DNA of 56,285 nucleotides from an uncultured Bacteroides sp. (GTDB lineage Bacteria; Bacteroidota; Bacteroidia; Bacteroidales; Bacteroidaceae), in NCBI GenBank assembly GCA_949300425.1, contig CASGED010000022.1:1-56285 (forward strand), in the 5' to 3' direction. A program made the translations under genes and the position numbers. The notes under the pieces were generated by a model. That model saw nothing but the letters and a program-made list of their open reading frames with translations. It made no database searches and was not told the DNA's origin. How positions within the stretch are numbered: the stretch's first letter is position 1; the number at the start of each line of letters is the position of its first letter. This document shows positions 23,053 through 32,572 of the stretch, in pieces.

Positions 23053-25101
23053 ATGAAACGTATCTACATTCTTTTTATCTTATCGGTGCTTGCCATCGCA
23101 GCATCGGCTCAGAGCGGAACGCAAACCGTCGAGCTTCAAGAAGTGGAAGTGAAAGCGGCAAAGGTAATCCATAAGCCCGACGGGCAACTCATTTATCCCA
23201 CGGAAGCGCAAAAGAGCGCCTCGCATTCGGGATACAGCATTTTGCAGAAGCTCTCTTTGCCCAACATCCGTGTGAACGAAGTCGCTCAAAGTTTGTCGAC
23301 CATTGACGGACGGGGTAGTGTCCAGCTGCGCATCAACGGCATTGTGGCGGGACGGGCGGAAATGCTGGCACTTGCTCCCGAAAGCGTCAGCCGGATAGAT
23401 TTCATCGACAATCCGGGAGTGCGATATGGCGAAGGCATCGCCTGCGTCATCAACATCCTGACCCGCCGAAACGACAGCGGATACGCAGTAGGCCTTGACC
23501 TTACCCAAGCGCTTACCACAAAGTTGGGCAAAGACTTGGTGTATGGGAAGTGGAATGCCGGGAAAAGCGAACTTTCACTGAGCTATGACTTCGGCTATAA
23601 GGATTTCGAGGGAAACCGGACGGATGAAACGGCTCATTATCTGCTGACGGACGGCTCTACCCATACCATCGAGCGTAATGACATCGCCTCTCGCAGCCGG
23701 AGCTTCAATCATGGTTTGCAATTAAGATACAACCTTGCCGACTCCGCCAGCTATGTGTTTCAAGCCCTGCTGAGCGCAGACTTTTCACATGTTCCCAATA
23801 ATTACCAGCAGAAGCAAATCGTGGACGGGAGCCGACAATATCTGGCCACCCGACGTAAACGGGACCAGAGCGCGAGCCCCGTTTTAGACTTATATTTCTT
23901 TAAGCAACTTACAGCCCGCCAATCGCTTACTCTGAACGCCGTGGGGACCTATATCGGCACTTCGCTCAACAACAGTTACGACGAAGGCTCGCCCTACGCA
24001 TACGAAGTAGACGGAGAAACCTATTCGTTCATGGGCGAAGCCATCTACGAAAACCGCCTCCGTCCTTTTACGCTTACCGCGGGCATAAACTATATGCAGA
24101 AATATACGAATAACAGATATTCGGGGGATGTCAACTCCATCAACCCGATGCACAACCGCAACGCGTATGCTTTTGCCGAGATAAAAGGTGTGTTAGGCCC
24201 CGTAAGATATACGGCAGGGCTTGGGGGTAATTACCTGGATTACAGTCAGCAAACGGACTATTATCATTATTGGCTATTCCGTCCGAAAGCGTCCCTTGCT
24301 TATAATCCGACGCAAGCCATCCAATTGAGATACGACTTCCAGATAAGCGAACATGTCTCACAAGTGGCGATGATCAGCAACACTTCCATACGCGATAACA
24401 GCATGGAGTGGACGCAAGGCAATCCGAACATCAAGCCCAACCGCGACCAGGAGCATACCTTCCAACTCTCGTACACCCATCCCCGCATCCAAACGTTTCT
24501 TCAGGCGTACGGAAAACTTTGCCACCGTCCCAACATGGCGGCTTACATACGGACGGAAGACAATCGTTTTGTTTATACCCAACTCAATCAGAAAGAAATC
24601 GACGTGCTCCACCTGATGCTTTATGTCAATGGCTGGCTGATTCCCGACAAACTTTCGATGGCTCTTTCCGGCACACTCTTCCGGTGCTTCAATTTCGGGG
24701 AAGACTATACGCACTGCAAGACGTATTATTCAGGAACCGCCAATGTCCAGGCTTACTTGGGCAAGTTTACCCTTTCCGCTTTCATGGATAGTGGTTTCCG
24801 TTTCCTCGAAGGCGAAACCGAAGCCTTCAACGGAGTGTTTACTTATTTAAGCGCAGCCTACCGGCACAAAAATCTGAGTTTGTCGCTCACTTGGCAACAA
24901 CCGCTGAATCCGCATTACAAGCAGTCCCAGTCGGACGTGTACAACCGCTATGTCCGGAAAACCACCACACTCCATTGCCGTGATTTTGGCAATTTGGTCA
25001 GCTTAAACATAGCATGGAAATTCTCGCAAGGACGTGCTTACAAAAGCATCCGACGGAATATAGAAAGGAAAGCGGATAAAGATACCGGCATCTTACAATA
25101 A
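23053..25101 (+). CDS. TonB-dependent receptor-like outer-membrane beta-barrel protein
   Basis: Predicted outer-membrane protein of 682 residues. A signal peptide (MKRIYILFILSVLAIAASAQ) is followed directly by a plug domain (about 30-140, with DGRGSVQLRINGI and RIDFIDNPGVRYGEG). A beta-barrel of alternating aromatic strands follows, of the outer-membrane beta-barrel type common in Bacteroidetes. Unlike SusC proteins it lacks the N-terminal carboxypeptidase-regulatory domain and is short, and no SusD partner is present. No classical TonB box is recognisable. The substrate is unknown; a peptide, metal or signal molecule is possible. It is paired with the membrane regulator upstream. Confidence 0.85.
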   Translation: MKRIYILFILSVLAIAASAQSGTQTVELQEVEVKAAKVIHKPDGQLIYPTEAQKSASHSGYSILQKLSLPNIRVNEVAQSLSTIDGRGSVQLRINGIVAGRAEMLALAPESVSRIDFIDNPGVRYGEGIACVINILTRRNDSGYAVGLDLTQALTTKLGKDLVYGKWNAGKSELSLSYDFGYKDFEGNRTDETAHYLLTDGSTHTIERNDIASRSRSFNHGLQLRYNLADSASYVFQALLSADFSHVPNNYQQKQIVDGSRQYLATRRKRDQSASPVLDLYFFKQLTARQSLTLNAVGTYIGTSLNNSYDEGSPYAYEVDGETYSFMGEAIYENRLRPFTLTAGINYMQKYTNNRYSGDVNSINPMHNRNAYAFAEIKGVLGPVRYTAGLGGNYLDYSQQTDYYHYWLFRPKASLAYNPTQAIQLRYDFQISEHVSQVAMISNTSIRDNSMEWTQGNPNIKPNRDQEHTFQLSYTHPRIQTFLQAYGKLCHRPNMAAYIRTEDNRFVYTQLNQKEIDVLHLMLYVNGWLIPDKLSMALSGTLFRCFNFGEDYTHCKTYYSGTANVQAYLGKFTLSAFMDSGFRFLEGETEAFNGVFTYLSAAYRHKNLSLSLTWQQPLNPHYKQSQSDVYNRYVRKTTTLHCRDFGNLVSLNIAWKFSQGRAYKSIRRNIERKADKDTGILQ

Positions 25102-25103
25102 AA

Positions 25104-25703
25104 CTAATCACCAAACAGCCAACGGTTGAGCCAACGATTCACATACACATTGAGCACAGCACAACCGGCTCCGATGGCTGCTCCCGCCAATACATCCGAA
25201 GGATAGTGTACACCTTCGTTCATACGCGACATCCCTACGGAACAGGCCCATAAAGCCGATGGAGCAATGACATACCACTTAGGGTATTTGAGACTCAGCG
25301 AAGCAGCCAATGCAAAAGCGGAAGCTGTATGTCCGGACGGAAAAGAAGGGCTACTCTCATGACTATATGGATACACCCGGCCGGGCCAGCGGTCATAGGG
25401 ACGTTGACGGTCTACAAGATACTTCATGCCGTACGTCACAACGAACGCACCCGCCACACTGGTACCTACATAGAGAGCGTCTTTAAGCAAATCCTTATCA
25501 TGCTTCATCCACGAAGCCAACGCCATAGCCACAGGCACACCGACGGCCACGTAAGGCTCTGATTTTGAAATAAACTTATTATAATTACGTACAAACTGAC
25601 CATTCCAACTATTCACTTTATGCAAAGCATCAATATCCCAATTCTGAGCGGTCAAACCTGATGCAAAAAGTATGGTCAACATCCACAAAAAAAATCTTTT
25701 CAT
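25104..25703 (-). CDS. PAP2-family phosphatase, membrane-associated
   Basis: Type 2 phosphatidic-acid phosphatase family, acting on lipid phosphates such as undecaprenyl diphosphate, PGP or lipid A phosphate. All three motifs are present: KYLVDRQRP (KX6RP), PSFPSGH and SRMNEGVHYPSD (SRX5HX3D). The 199-residue chain starts with a signal-like segment (MKRFFLWMLTILFASGLTAQ), so the active site is likely periplasmic. A start two codons earlier (25709) is possible. It converges with the receptor gene, ending two bases from it. Substrate cannot be deduced. Confidence 0.9.
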   Translation of the reverse strand: MKRFFLWMLTILFASGLTAQNWDIDALHKVNSWNGQFVRNYNKFISKSEPYVAVGVPVAMALASWMKHDKDLLKDALYVGTSVAGAFVVTYGMKYLVDRQRPYDRWPGRVYPYSHESSPSFPSGHTASAFALAASLSLKYPKWYVIAPSALWACSVGMSRMNEGVHYPSDVLAGAAIGAGCAVLNVYVNRWLNRWLFGD

Positions 25704-25727
25704 AACCATCTAAAATCATTTACCCGC

Positions 25728-25758
25728 CAAAGATAATCATTTGAAAGGACAAAAAAAA
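25728..25758 (-). promoter_or_regulatory. Predicted PAP2 promoter overlapping the rplQ terminator
   Basis: Minus-strand -7 box TATCTTTG (25728-25735) is perfect. The 19-bp spacing puts TTTT (25755-25758), one mismatch from TTTG, inside the T-run of the rplQ terminator. Confidence 0.6.
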
Positions 25759-25781
25759 CCGTCCAAACAAATTGGACGGTT
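25751..25781 (-). terminator. Terminator of the ribosomal-protein superoperon
   Basis: AACCGTCCAA (25757-25766) with TTGGACGGTT (25772-25781) forms a perfect 10-bp stem with a 5-base loop. On the minus strand it is followed by eight T. It lies 30 bases after rplQ. Confidence 0.9.
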
Positions 25782-25810
25782 CTCTATATCTATAGAAAGA
25801 AATAAATGGA

Positions 25811-26311
25811 TTATTCAGCCTTAGCTTCCTCTGCAGGAGCCTCTGTTGCAGTTGTTTCAGCAACGGGAGCAGCTTCTGCGGCAGCAGCACTTTTCTTAGA
25901 AGAACGACGAGTACGAGTCGCTTTCTTTGCCACCTTTTCTTTAGCCATATTCTCGTTGTAATCAACAAGCTCAATGAAGCACATATCGGCATTGTCACCC
26001 AGACGCTTACCTGTCTTAATAATACGAGTATAACCGCCCGGACGATCTGCGATCTTCACAGATATTTCTTTAAACAATTCGGTTACAGCATATTTATCCT
26101 GCAGGTAGCTAAACACAACACGACGAGAGTTTGTCGTATCATTTTTAGACTTAGTTAACAACGGCTCTACATACTTCTTTAAAGCCTTAGCCTTAGCGAC
26201 GGTCGTAGTGATTCTTTTGTGCTTAATCAAAGAGCATGCCATGTTAGACAACATCGCATTTCTATGAGAAGCAGTACGACCCAAATGGTTGAATTTCTTA
26301 TTGTGTCTCAT
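25811..26311 (-). CDS. rplQ: 50S ribosomal protein L17
   Basis: Large-subunit protein near the peptide exit side. It starts [20 protein letters not shown], the family signature. At 166 residues it is about 40 longer than E. coli L17. The extra length is a C-terminal tail, first basic ([12 protein letters not shown]) then rich in Ala and Glu. It is the last gene of the alpha cluster, 3 bases after rpoA, and is followed by a strong terminator. Confidence 0.97.
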   Translation of the reverse strand: MRHNKKFNHLGRTASHRNAMLSNMACSLIKHKRITTTVAKAKALKKYVEPLLTKSKNDTTNSRRVVFSYLQDKYAVTELFKEISVKIADRPGGYTRIIKTGKRLGDNADMCFIELVDYNENMAKEKVAKKATRTRRSSKKSAAAAEAAPVAETTATEAPAEEAKAE

Positions 26312-26314
26312 TTT

Positions 26315-27307
26315 TTATTCTTTATCTAATTTATATTTAGAAATATCAGTTCCAAACGAAAGATTCAGACTGTCCAGCAAATCATCAAGCTCGGTCAGCG
26401 ATTTCTTACCGAAGTTACGGAACTTAAGCAAGTCAGTCTTGTTGAACTGAACCAAGTCGCCCAAGGTCTCTACATCAGCAGCCTTCAAACAATTGAGGGC
26501 GCGAACGGAAAGATCCATATCAACCAGCTTCGTTTTCAACAATTGACGCATGTGCAATACTTCCTCATCAAACTCTTCATTGCCATCCGCGTCATTATTT
26601 TCAAGCGTTATCTTCTCATCAGAGAATAGCATGAAGTGATAAATCAGAATCTTTGCAGCTTCCTTAAGTGCCTCTTTCGGGTGAATGGAACCGTCGGTAG
26701 TAATCTCAAGCACCAGTTTCTCATAATCGGTTTTCTGTTCAACACGATAGTTCTCAACTTGATACTTCACATTACGTATCGGAGTATAAATGGAATCGAT
26801 AGGAATTACGTTCACATCGGTACAATAGTCCCTGTTTTCACCTGCAGGCACATAACCACGACCTTTGTTAATCGTAATATCGATTTGCATAGTAGCTTTT
26901 GAATCTAAATGACAAATAACTAATTCAGGATTTAACACTTCAAATCCAGTCAGATACTTACTTATGTCACCTGCCTTAAATTCACTCGAATTCTCAACTG
27001 TAATACTTACTTTCTCACTTTCGAATTCTTCTACAACTTGCTTGAAACGAACTTGCTTCAGATTCAAGATTATGTTGGTAACATCTTCTTTTACACCAGG
27101 GACGCTGGAAAATTCATGCTCAACACCTTCAATCTTAATTGTGGTGATGGCAAAACCTTCCAATGAGGAAAGAAGGATACGGCGTAATGCATTACCCACA
27201 GTAATGCCAAAGCCTGGCTCCAACGGACGAAATTCGAACTTACCGAATTTTGAATCCGCTTCCAACATTAAAACTTTATCAGGTTTTTGAAATGCTAATA
27301 TCGCCAT
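26315..27307 (-). CDS. rpoA: RNA polymerase alpha subunit
   Basis: Assembles RNA polymerase and contacts activators and UP elements. The 330 residues comprise the N-terminal dimerisation/assembly domain (about 1-230) and a C-terminal domain (about 255-325). The latter contains [20 protein letters not shown], in which the arginine matches DNA-contact R265 of E. coli. It sits between rpsD and rplQ as in the classical alpha operon. Confidence 0.98.
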   Translation of the reverse strand: MAILAFQKPDKVLMLEADSKFGKFEFRPLEPGFGITVGNALRRILLSSLEGFAITTIKIEGVEHEFSSVPGVKEDVTNIILNLKQVRFKQVVEEFESEKVSITVENSSEFKAGDISKYLTGFEVLNPELVICHLDSKATMQIDITINKGRGYVPAGENRDYCTDVNVIPIDSIYTPIRNVKYQVENYRVEQKTDYEKLVLEITTDGSIHPKEALKEAAKILIYHFMLFSDEKITLENNDADGNEEFDEEVLHMRQLLKTKLVDMDLSVRALNCLKAADVETLGDLVQFNKTDLLKFRNFGKKSLTELDDLLDSLNLSFGTDISKYKLDKE

Positions 27308-27319
27308 GAAATAAATTAT

Positions 27320-27925
27320 TTATTTAGAGTACAATTCTACAATCAAATGTTCCTTAATGTTCTCAGGAATGTCTGCTCTTTCAGGTACATGCAATAATTT
27401 ACCTACTTTAGAGTTATCATCCCACTCCAACCAAGGATATTTGCTGTGATTAAAACCTGCCAAAGAATTAGCAATCACTTCCAACGATTTAGAACGTTCG
27501 CGAACGCCAACAATCTGCCCGGGTTTCACAGAATAAGAAGGGATATTAACCACTTCACCATCTACAGTAATATGCTTATGACTTACCAACTGACGAGCTG
27601 CCGCACGCGTAGGCGCGATTCCCAAACGGAATACAACATTGTCCAAACGACGTTCCAACAACTGAAGCAGAATCTCACCTGTAATACCCTTCATCGCTGC
27701 CGCCTTCTCAAACAAATTGCGGAACTGTTTTTCCAAGACGCCATAAGTATATTTCACTTTCTGCTTCTCGCGAAGCTGCACACCATATTCTGATGTTTTC
27801 CTCTTTCTTGAATTTCCGTGCTGTCCAGGAGGATAGTTTTTCTTAGACAAAACTTTATCTGCTCCAAAGATACCTTCACCGAATTTACGGGCTATTCTTG
27901 ATTTTGGTCCAGTATATCTAGCCAT
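27320..27925 (-). CDS. rpsD: 30S ribosomal protein S4
   Basis: Primary 16S rRNA-binding protein of 201 residues and, in many bacteria, the translational repressor of the alpha operon. It begins [17 protein letters not shown] and contains the S4 RNA-binding domain ([20 protein letters not shown]). It lacks the N-terminal zinc cysteines. A 121-base AT-rich spacer separates it from rpsK, the longest within the alpha cluster. Confidence 0.97.
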   Translation of the reverse strand: MARYTGPKSRIARKFGEGIFGADKVLSKKNYPPGQHGNSRKRKTSEYGVQLREKQKVKYTYGVLEKQFRNLFEKAAAMKGITGEILLQLLERRLDNVVFRLGIAPTRAAARQLVSHKHITVDGEVVNIPSYSVKPGQIVGVRERSKSLEVIANSLAGFNHSKYPWLEWDDNSKVGKLLHVPERADIPENIKEHLIVELYSK

Positions 27926-28046
27926 TTTCTTTTAAATATTAAATTGTTTATTCATGAACTTAATTTGTTGCAGCCGCGATTGCAGAGAAGAAATAGTACA
28001 ATCCAATAACAAAATCAAGTTTCATTCGTTGTAATAAAGGCAAATC

Positions 28047-28436
28047 TTAAACTCTACGTCTCTTAGGTGGACGACATCCGTTATGTGGCAGAGGAGTAAC
28101 ATCAATAATCTCAGTAACTTCAATGCCCGCTCCATGTACAGTTCTGATAGCAGACTCACGTCCATTACCCGGACCTTTCACATAAGCTTTTACCTTTCTC
28201 AAACCAAGATCATAAGCAACTTTAGCACAATCTTGGGCAGCCATTTGTGCTGCATACGGAGTATTCTTCTTAGAACCTCTAAAACCCATCTTTCCGGCAG
28301 AAGACCAAGAAATAATCTGACCTTCACTATTAGCCAGAGAAACAATAATGTTGTTGAATGATGAATGAACATGCAACTGCCCATTAGCATCAACCTTTAC
28401 ATTCCTTTTTTTTGCTGCAACTGTCTTTTTTGCCAT
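28047..28436 (-). CDS. rpsK: 30S ribosomal protein S11
   Basis: Platform protein near the E-site mRNA path. The 129-residue sequence shows the S11 core ([20 protein letters not shown]) and the conserved C-terminal end [16 protein letters not shown]. It lies 11 bases after rpsM. The N terminus is lysine-rich ([12 protein letters not shown]), as usual in Bacteroidetes. Confidence 0.97.
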   Translation of the reverse strand: MAKKTVAAKKRNVKVDANGQLHVHSSFNNIIVSLANSEGQIISWSSAGKMGFRGSKKNTPYAAQMAAQDCAKVAYDLGLRKVKAYVKGPGNGRESAIRTVHGAGIEVTEIIDVTPLPHNGCRPPKRRRV

Positions 28437-28447
28437 ATCAACAATTA

Positions 28448-28828
28448 TTATTTAGTAGCTTTTTTCTTATTAGCAACGGTTTTCTTCTTGCCCTTACGTG
28501 TACGAGCATTATTCTTAGTACTCTGTCCCCTAACAGGCAAACCAATACGATGACGAACACCACGATAACAACCAATATCCATCAAACGTTTAATGTTCAA
28601 TTGAACTTCAGAACGTAAATCACCTTCAACCTTGTACTCAGCACCGATGATCTCACGAATCTTAGCAGCCTGGTCGTCCGTCCAGTCTTTCACTTTCAAA
28701 TCTTTGTCAACACCTGCTTTATCCAAAATCTTTGCAGAACTACTGCGACCTATCCCATAAATATAGGTCAACGCAATTTCCCCTCTCTTATTCTGAGGCA
28801 AATCGACACCAACTATTCTTATAGCCAT
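28448..28828 (-). CDS. rpsM: 30S ribosomal protein S13
   Basis: Head protein contacting tRNA and the subunit bridge to L5. It begins [20 protein letters not shown] and has the conserved [16 protein letters not shown] segment before the basic, lysine-rich tail. At 126 residues it is normal length. It follows rpmJ and begins the alpha cluster in the usual order S13-S11-S4-alpha-L17. Confidence 0.97.
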   Translation of the reverse strand: MAIRIVGVDLPQNKRGEIALTYIYGIGRSSSAKILDKAGVDKDLKVKDWTDDQAAKIREIIGAEYKVEGDLRSEVQLNIKRLMDIGCYRGVRHRIGLPVRGQSTKNNARTRKGKKKTVANKKKATK

Positions 28829-28862
28829 ATACTAAATTATTTTTTTTGCAAAAATAATAATA

Positions 28863-28979
28863 TTATCCTTGACGTTGTTTATACTTAGGATTTTTCTTGT
28901 TAATAACATACAAACGGCCATGACGTCTAACAATCTTACACTCAGGCGTACGTTTCTTTAAGGATGCTCTTACTTTCAT
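28863..28979 (-). CDS. rpmJ: 50S ribosomal protein L36, zinc-free form
   Basis: A 38-residue protein, [10 protein letters not shown] to NPKYKQRQG, matching L36 at both ends and in the central [13 protein letters not shown]. Canonical L36 binds zinc through three Cys and one His. Here only C14 remains; the others are replaced (for example T11, N27, Y33). This is the C-minus type, which needs no zinc. It sits between infA and rpsM, the classical spc position. Confidence 0.95.
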   Translation of the reverse strand: MKVRASLKKRTPECKIVRRHGRLYVINKKNPKYKQRQG

Positions 28980-28988
28980 ATCCAATAA

Positions 28989-29207
28989 TTATTTATATCT
29001 AAATACAATTCTACCTTTCGATAAATCGTAAGGAGACATTTCGACTCTTACCTTGTCACCCGGCAGGATTTTTATATAATGCATCCGCATCTTACCGGAT
29101 ATATGGGCAGTTATCTCATGTCCATTTTCTAATTCAACACGAAACATCGCATTCGACAATGCTTCAACTATAACTCCATCTTGTTCAATCGCAGATTGCT
29201 TAGCCAT
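28989..29207 (-). CDS. infA: Translation initiation factor IF-1
   Basis: Binds the 30S A site during initiation. The 72-residue S1/OB-fold sequence begins [20 protein letters not shown] and contains [20 protein letters not shown], diagnostic for IF-1. It lies 9 bases after map and 9 before rpmJ, in the same transcript. Confidence 0.97.
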   Translation of the reverse strand: MAKQSAIEQDGVIVEALSNAMFRVELENGHEITAHISGKMRMHYIKILPGDKVRVEMSPYDLSKGRIVFRYK

Positions 29208-29216
29208 ATTAATTTT

Positions 29217-30017
29217 TTAAATTGCTTGATTTCCTAATACTTCCTCAATGAATTCAAAGGACGAAAGGATGTCAGCCTTTCCAGATGTAACAGCAACAGT
29301 ATGTTCAAAATGAGCAGCACATTTTCTATCCTTTGTACTAACAGTCCATCCATCTCTTCCCATTACAACATGCCTGTCGCCCAAAGTTATCATAGGCTCA
29401 ATAGCTATACACAAACCTTTTTTCAACATCGTACCCGTACCTCTTCTCCCATAATTGGGAACCTGCGGATCCTCATGCATATCTTTACCTATTCCATGAC
29501 CAACAAACTCACGTACTACACCATAAGAGTGCGCTTCACAACATTGTTGAATCGCATACCCAATGTCACCTAACCGTTTACCTTGGACAGCATTTTCAAT
29601 GCCGATATATAAAGCTTCCTTAGTAATTCGCAAAAGGTCACGCACTTCATCACACACCTCACCCACACAAAAAGTGTACGCTGAATCACCACAGAAACCA
29701 TTCATGTAAGTTCCGCAATCCACAGAAACAATATCACCCTCTTTCAGAACTATATCATCAGATGGTATTCCATGAACAACCTGCTCGTTTACCGAAGTAC
29801 ATATAGAAGCAGGAAAAGGGTCGCCATAAGGATTAGGGAATCCCTTAAATGTTGGAATTGCGCCATTGTCTCTAATGAACTCTTCCGCAACCTTATCCAA
29901 CTCCTTAGTTGTAACTCCAGGCTTAATAACCTTAGCTATCTCACCCAAAGTCCTGCCAACCAACAAATTGCTGGCACGAAGCAACTCTATTTCATCTTCT
30001 GTCTTAAGAAATATCAT
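29217..30017 (-). CDS. map: Methionine aminopeptidase, type I
   Basis: Removes initiator methionine from nascent proteins. The 266-residue pita-bread enzyme has the metal ligands in VSVDCGTYMNGFCGDSAYTF, the histidine in REFVGHGIGKDMHEDP and the glutamates in CIAIEPMIT and HFEHTVAV. It lacks an N-terminal zinc-finger extension. Placement between secY and infA is common in Gram-positives and Bacteroidetes. Confidence 0.96.
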   Translation of the reverse strand: MIFLKTEDEIELLRASNLLVGRTLGEIAKVIKPGVTTKELDKVAEEFIRDNGAIPTFKGFPNPYGDPFPASICTSVNEQVVHGIPSDDIVLKEGDIVSVDCGTYMNGFCGDSAYTFCVGEVCDEVRDLLRITKEALYIGIENAVQGKRLGDIGYAIQQCCEAHSYGVVREFVGHGIGKDMHEDPQVPNYGRRGTGTMLKKGLCIAIEPMITLGDRHVVMGRDGWTVSTKDRKCAAHFEHTVAVTSGKADILSSFEFIEEVLGNQAI

Positions 30018-30028
30018 CTACAAATGAA

Positions 30029-31375
30029 TTAATACGCAGCAATATTTCCACTACGCCCCTTGATACGACCCGACTTCAGCAAACCGTCATAATGCCTCAT
30101 CAACAAATGACTTTCAACCTGTTGGAGCGTATCCAAAACTACGCCGACCAAAATCAACAAAGAAGTACCACCAAAGAACTGAGCGAACTCAGCCTGTACA
30201 CCAAATATGCCTGCAAAAGCCGGCATAATAGCCACTAAAGCCAAGAAAATAGAACCAGGAAGAGTAATACGAGACATAATCACATCTATATATTCGGCCG
30301 TATTCTTACCCGGCTTGATACCCGGAATAAAACCATTATTCCGTTTCATATCCTCAGCCATTTGGGTCGGATTAATCGTAATTGCAGTATAGAAATAAGT
30401 AAATACAATAATTAAGACAGCGAATACCAAATTATACCAAAAGCTGGTATGATCTGTAAAAGCCTGCATAAATCCACTCATCTCCCCTGCACTACTAGTC
30501 AAACCAACGAACGTAATAGGAATGAACATAATAGCTTGGGCAAAGATAATAGGCATCACATTCGCAGCATTTACCTTCAAAGGTATATACTGACGAGCTC
30601 CGCCATATTGCTTATTACCAACAATCTTCTTTGCATATTGAACAGGAATCTTACGAGTTCCCTGTACGAGCAAAATTGCAAAGGCAATAACAACCAACAG
30701 AACAACAATCTCAATCAAAAACATCACAAGACCACCGGCCTTTTCTGTCACACGAGAAGTCAGCTCCTGTACAAATGATTGAGGCAAACGGGCTATGATA
30801 CCAATCATAATAATCAATGAGATACCATTACCAATGCCCTTATCGGTAATTCTTTCACCCAACCACAAGATAAACATACTTCCTGCGGCTAAAATAATGG
30901 TGGAAGTAAACATAAACAGAGTCCAGTCTAATGAAGCATTTAAGGAAAGGCCTGCCTGCATTTTAAGGTTAAGCAAATAAGAAGGTGCCTGAACCAAAAG
31001 AATCAAAATAGTCAAATAACGAGTAAGTTGATTCATTTTCCGTCTACCACTTTCACCCTCGCGCTGCATCTTTTGGAAATACGGAACAGCGATTCCCAAA
31101 AGTTGAATCACAATAGATGCAGAAATATACGGCATAATACCTAATGCGAAAATAGACGCATTAGAGAATGCACCTCCTGAAAACATGTTCAACAAGGCTA
31201 AAAGGCCTTCGCTTGTTTGTTGATGCAACTGTGTCAACATTGCCGGATTAATACCGGGCAAAACGACATAAGAACCGAAACGGTAAATTGCCACAAACAA
31301 TATGGTAATGAGGATCCGTTGTCTCAGATCCTCAATCTTCCATATATTCTTTAATGTTTCAATAGCTCTTCTCAT
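30029..31375 (-). CDS. secY: Protein translocase subunit SecY
   Basis: Forms the channel of the SecYEG translocon in the inner membrane. The 448 residues carry ten hydrophobic segments. The plug/TM2 region reads GIMPYISASIVIQLL and the C-terminal cytoplasmic loop is basic. It lies 4 bases after rplO in the spc cluster; its partner secE is at 55726-55917. Confidence 0.97.
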   Translation of the reverse strand: MRRAIETLKNIWKIEDLRQRILITILFVAIYRFGSYVVLPGINPAMLTQLHQQTSEGLLALLNMFSGGAFSNASIFALGIMPYISASIVIQLLGIAVPYFQKMQREGESGRRKMNQLTRYLTILILLVQAPSYLLNLKMQAGLSLNASLDWTLFMFTSTIILAAGSMFILWLGERITDKGIGNGISLIIMIGIIARLPQSFVQELTSRVTEKAGGLVMFLIEIVVLLVVIAFAILLVQGTRKIPVQYAKKIVGNKQYGGARQYIPLKVNAANVMPIIFAQAIMFIPITFVGLTSSAGEMSGFMQAFTDHTSFWYNLVFAVLIIVFTYFYTAITINPTQMAEDMKRNNGFIPGIKPGKNTAEYIDVIMSRITLPGSIFLALVAIMPAFAGIFGVQAEFAQFFGGTSLLILVGVVLDTLQQVESHLLMRHYDGLLKSGRIKGRSGNIAAY

Positions 31376-31379
31376 TGAA

Positions 31380-31826
31380 TTAGAGTTTTACTACTTGTCC
31401 ACCAACAGCCTCGATGGCAGCAACAGCAGTTTTTGAAAACGCATGTGCCTGTACATCCAACTTAGCAGTCAAAGTTCCATTACCTAATACTTTTACCAAC
31501 TGATTTGCAGAAATAAAACCAGCAGCGACAAAATCATTAATGCCAACAGTCTGCAAATTCTTTGCTTCAGCAAGCTTCTGAATTGTATCTAAGTTAATAG
31601 CCTTATACTCCACACGGTTAATATTCTTAAATCCGAATTTAGGTACACGACGTTGAAGAGGCATCTGACCACCTTCAAAACCAATCTTCTTAGAATATCC
31701 AGATCTTTGCTTAGCACCTTTATGACCTCTTGTAGAAGTTCCACCCAAACCAGAACCAGGACCACGTCCAATTCTTTTTCTAGTCTTAATAGAACCTTCT
31801 GCAGGTTTCAAATTACTTAAATCCAT
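31380..31826 (-). CDS. rplO: 50S ribosomal protein L15
   Basis: Late-assembly large-subunit protein. The 148 residues show the glycine/arginine-rich N-terminal extension (RIGRGPGSGLGGTSTRGHKG) followed by the globular domain with PLQRRVPKFGF. It sits between rpmD and secY as in other spc operons. Confidence 0.97.
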   Translation of the reverse strand: MDLSNLKPAEGSIKTRKRIGRGPGSGLGGTSTRGHKGAKQRSGYSKKIGFEGGQMPLQRRVPKFGFKNINRVEYKAINLDTIQKLAEAKNLQTVGINDFVAAGFISANQLVKVLGNGTLTAKLDVQAHAFSKTAVAAIEAVGGQVVKL

Positions 31827-31859
31827 ATCGTAATTGGTTTTTATATTCTACACAAATAA

Positions 31860-32036
31860 TTACTTTACAACGCAAACCAAATGCTTTACCTTGTTAACCA
31901 TTCCAAGAATTGAAGGAGTAGCCTCATGTTCAACTACATGATTCAATTTATGGAGTCCAAGTGCATCAAGAGTTCTTTTCTGATTTGCAGGAGCGCCTAT
32001 TCTACTCTTAATCTGCTTAATTTTTATAGTCGACAT
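31860..32036 (-). CDS. rpmD: 50S ribosomal protein L30
   Basis: A 58-residue protein beginning MSTIKIKQIKSRIGAP with the L30 core KRTLDALGLHKLNHVVEHE. Size and position (rpsE-rpmD-rplO) are canonical. The start follows rpsE by 12 bases; the stop is 33 bases before rplO. Confidence 0.95.
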   Translation of the reverse strand: MSTIKIKQIKSRIGAPANQKRTLDALGLHKLNHVVEHEATPSILGMVNKVKHLVCVVK

Positions 32037-32048
32037 TTCTATTTCTCC

Positions 32049-32567
32049 TTATCCTCTAAAAACTTTTTCCAAACTAATTCCCCTATTCTGAGCCACAGTC
32101 CGTGCATCACGCATCTCGCTTAATGCTAAAATTGTAGCTTTCACCAAATTATGAGGATTTGAAGAGCCTTTAGACTTAGCCAAGACATCCGTCACACCTA
32201 CGCTCTCCAACACAGCACGCATTGCGCCACCGGCAACAACACCCGTACCGTGCGAAGCTGGCTTGATAAAGACTTCAGCACCGCCAAACTTTGCAGATTG
32301 TTCATGAGGCACAGTACCCTTCAAGACAGGGACTCTCGTCAAATTCTTCTTAGCAGATTCAACGCCCTTAGCAATAGCCGCAGTTACTTCACCAGCCTTG
32401 CCCAAGCCCCAACCGATAATACCTTCCTCATTTCCAACTACAACAATAGCAGAAAAGCTAAAAGTTCTACCACCTTTCGTTACTTTCGTTACACGATTAA
32501 TTGCAACTAATCTATCTTTCAGCTCAATATCGTTCGAAACCTTAACTCTATTATAAAATCCTGCCAT
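32049..32567 (-). CDS. rpsE: 30S ribosomal protein S5
   Basis: Small-subunit protein affecting decoding accuracy and mRNA unwinding. The 172-residue chain has an N-terminal double-stranded-RNA-binding-like domain ([21 protein letters not shown]) and the C-terminal domain with [17 protein letters not shown]. The loop with VTKGGR, where spectinomycin-resistance changes occur in other bacteria, looks wild type. Confidence 0.97.
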   Translation of the reverse strand: MAGFYNRVKVSNDIELKDRLVAINRVTKVTKGGRTFSFSAIVVVGNEEGIIGWGLGKAGEVTAAIAKGVESAKKNLTRVPVLKGTVPHEQSAKFGGAEVFIKPASHGTGVVAGGAMRAVLESVGVTDVLAKSKGSSNPHNLVKATILALSEMRDARTVAQNRGISLEKVFRG

Positions 32568-32572
32568 AATGA

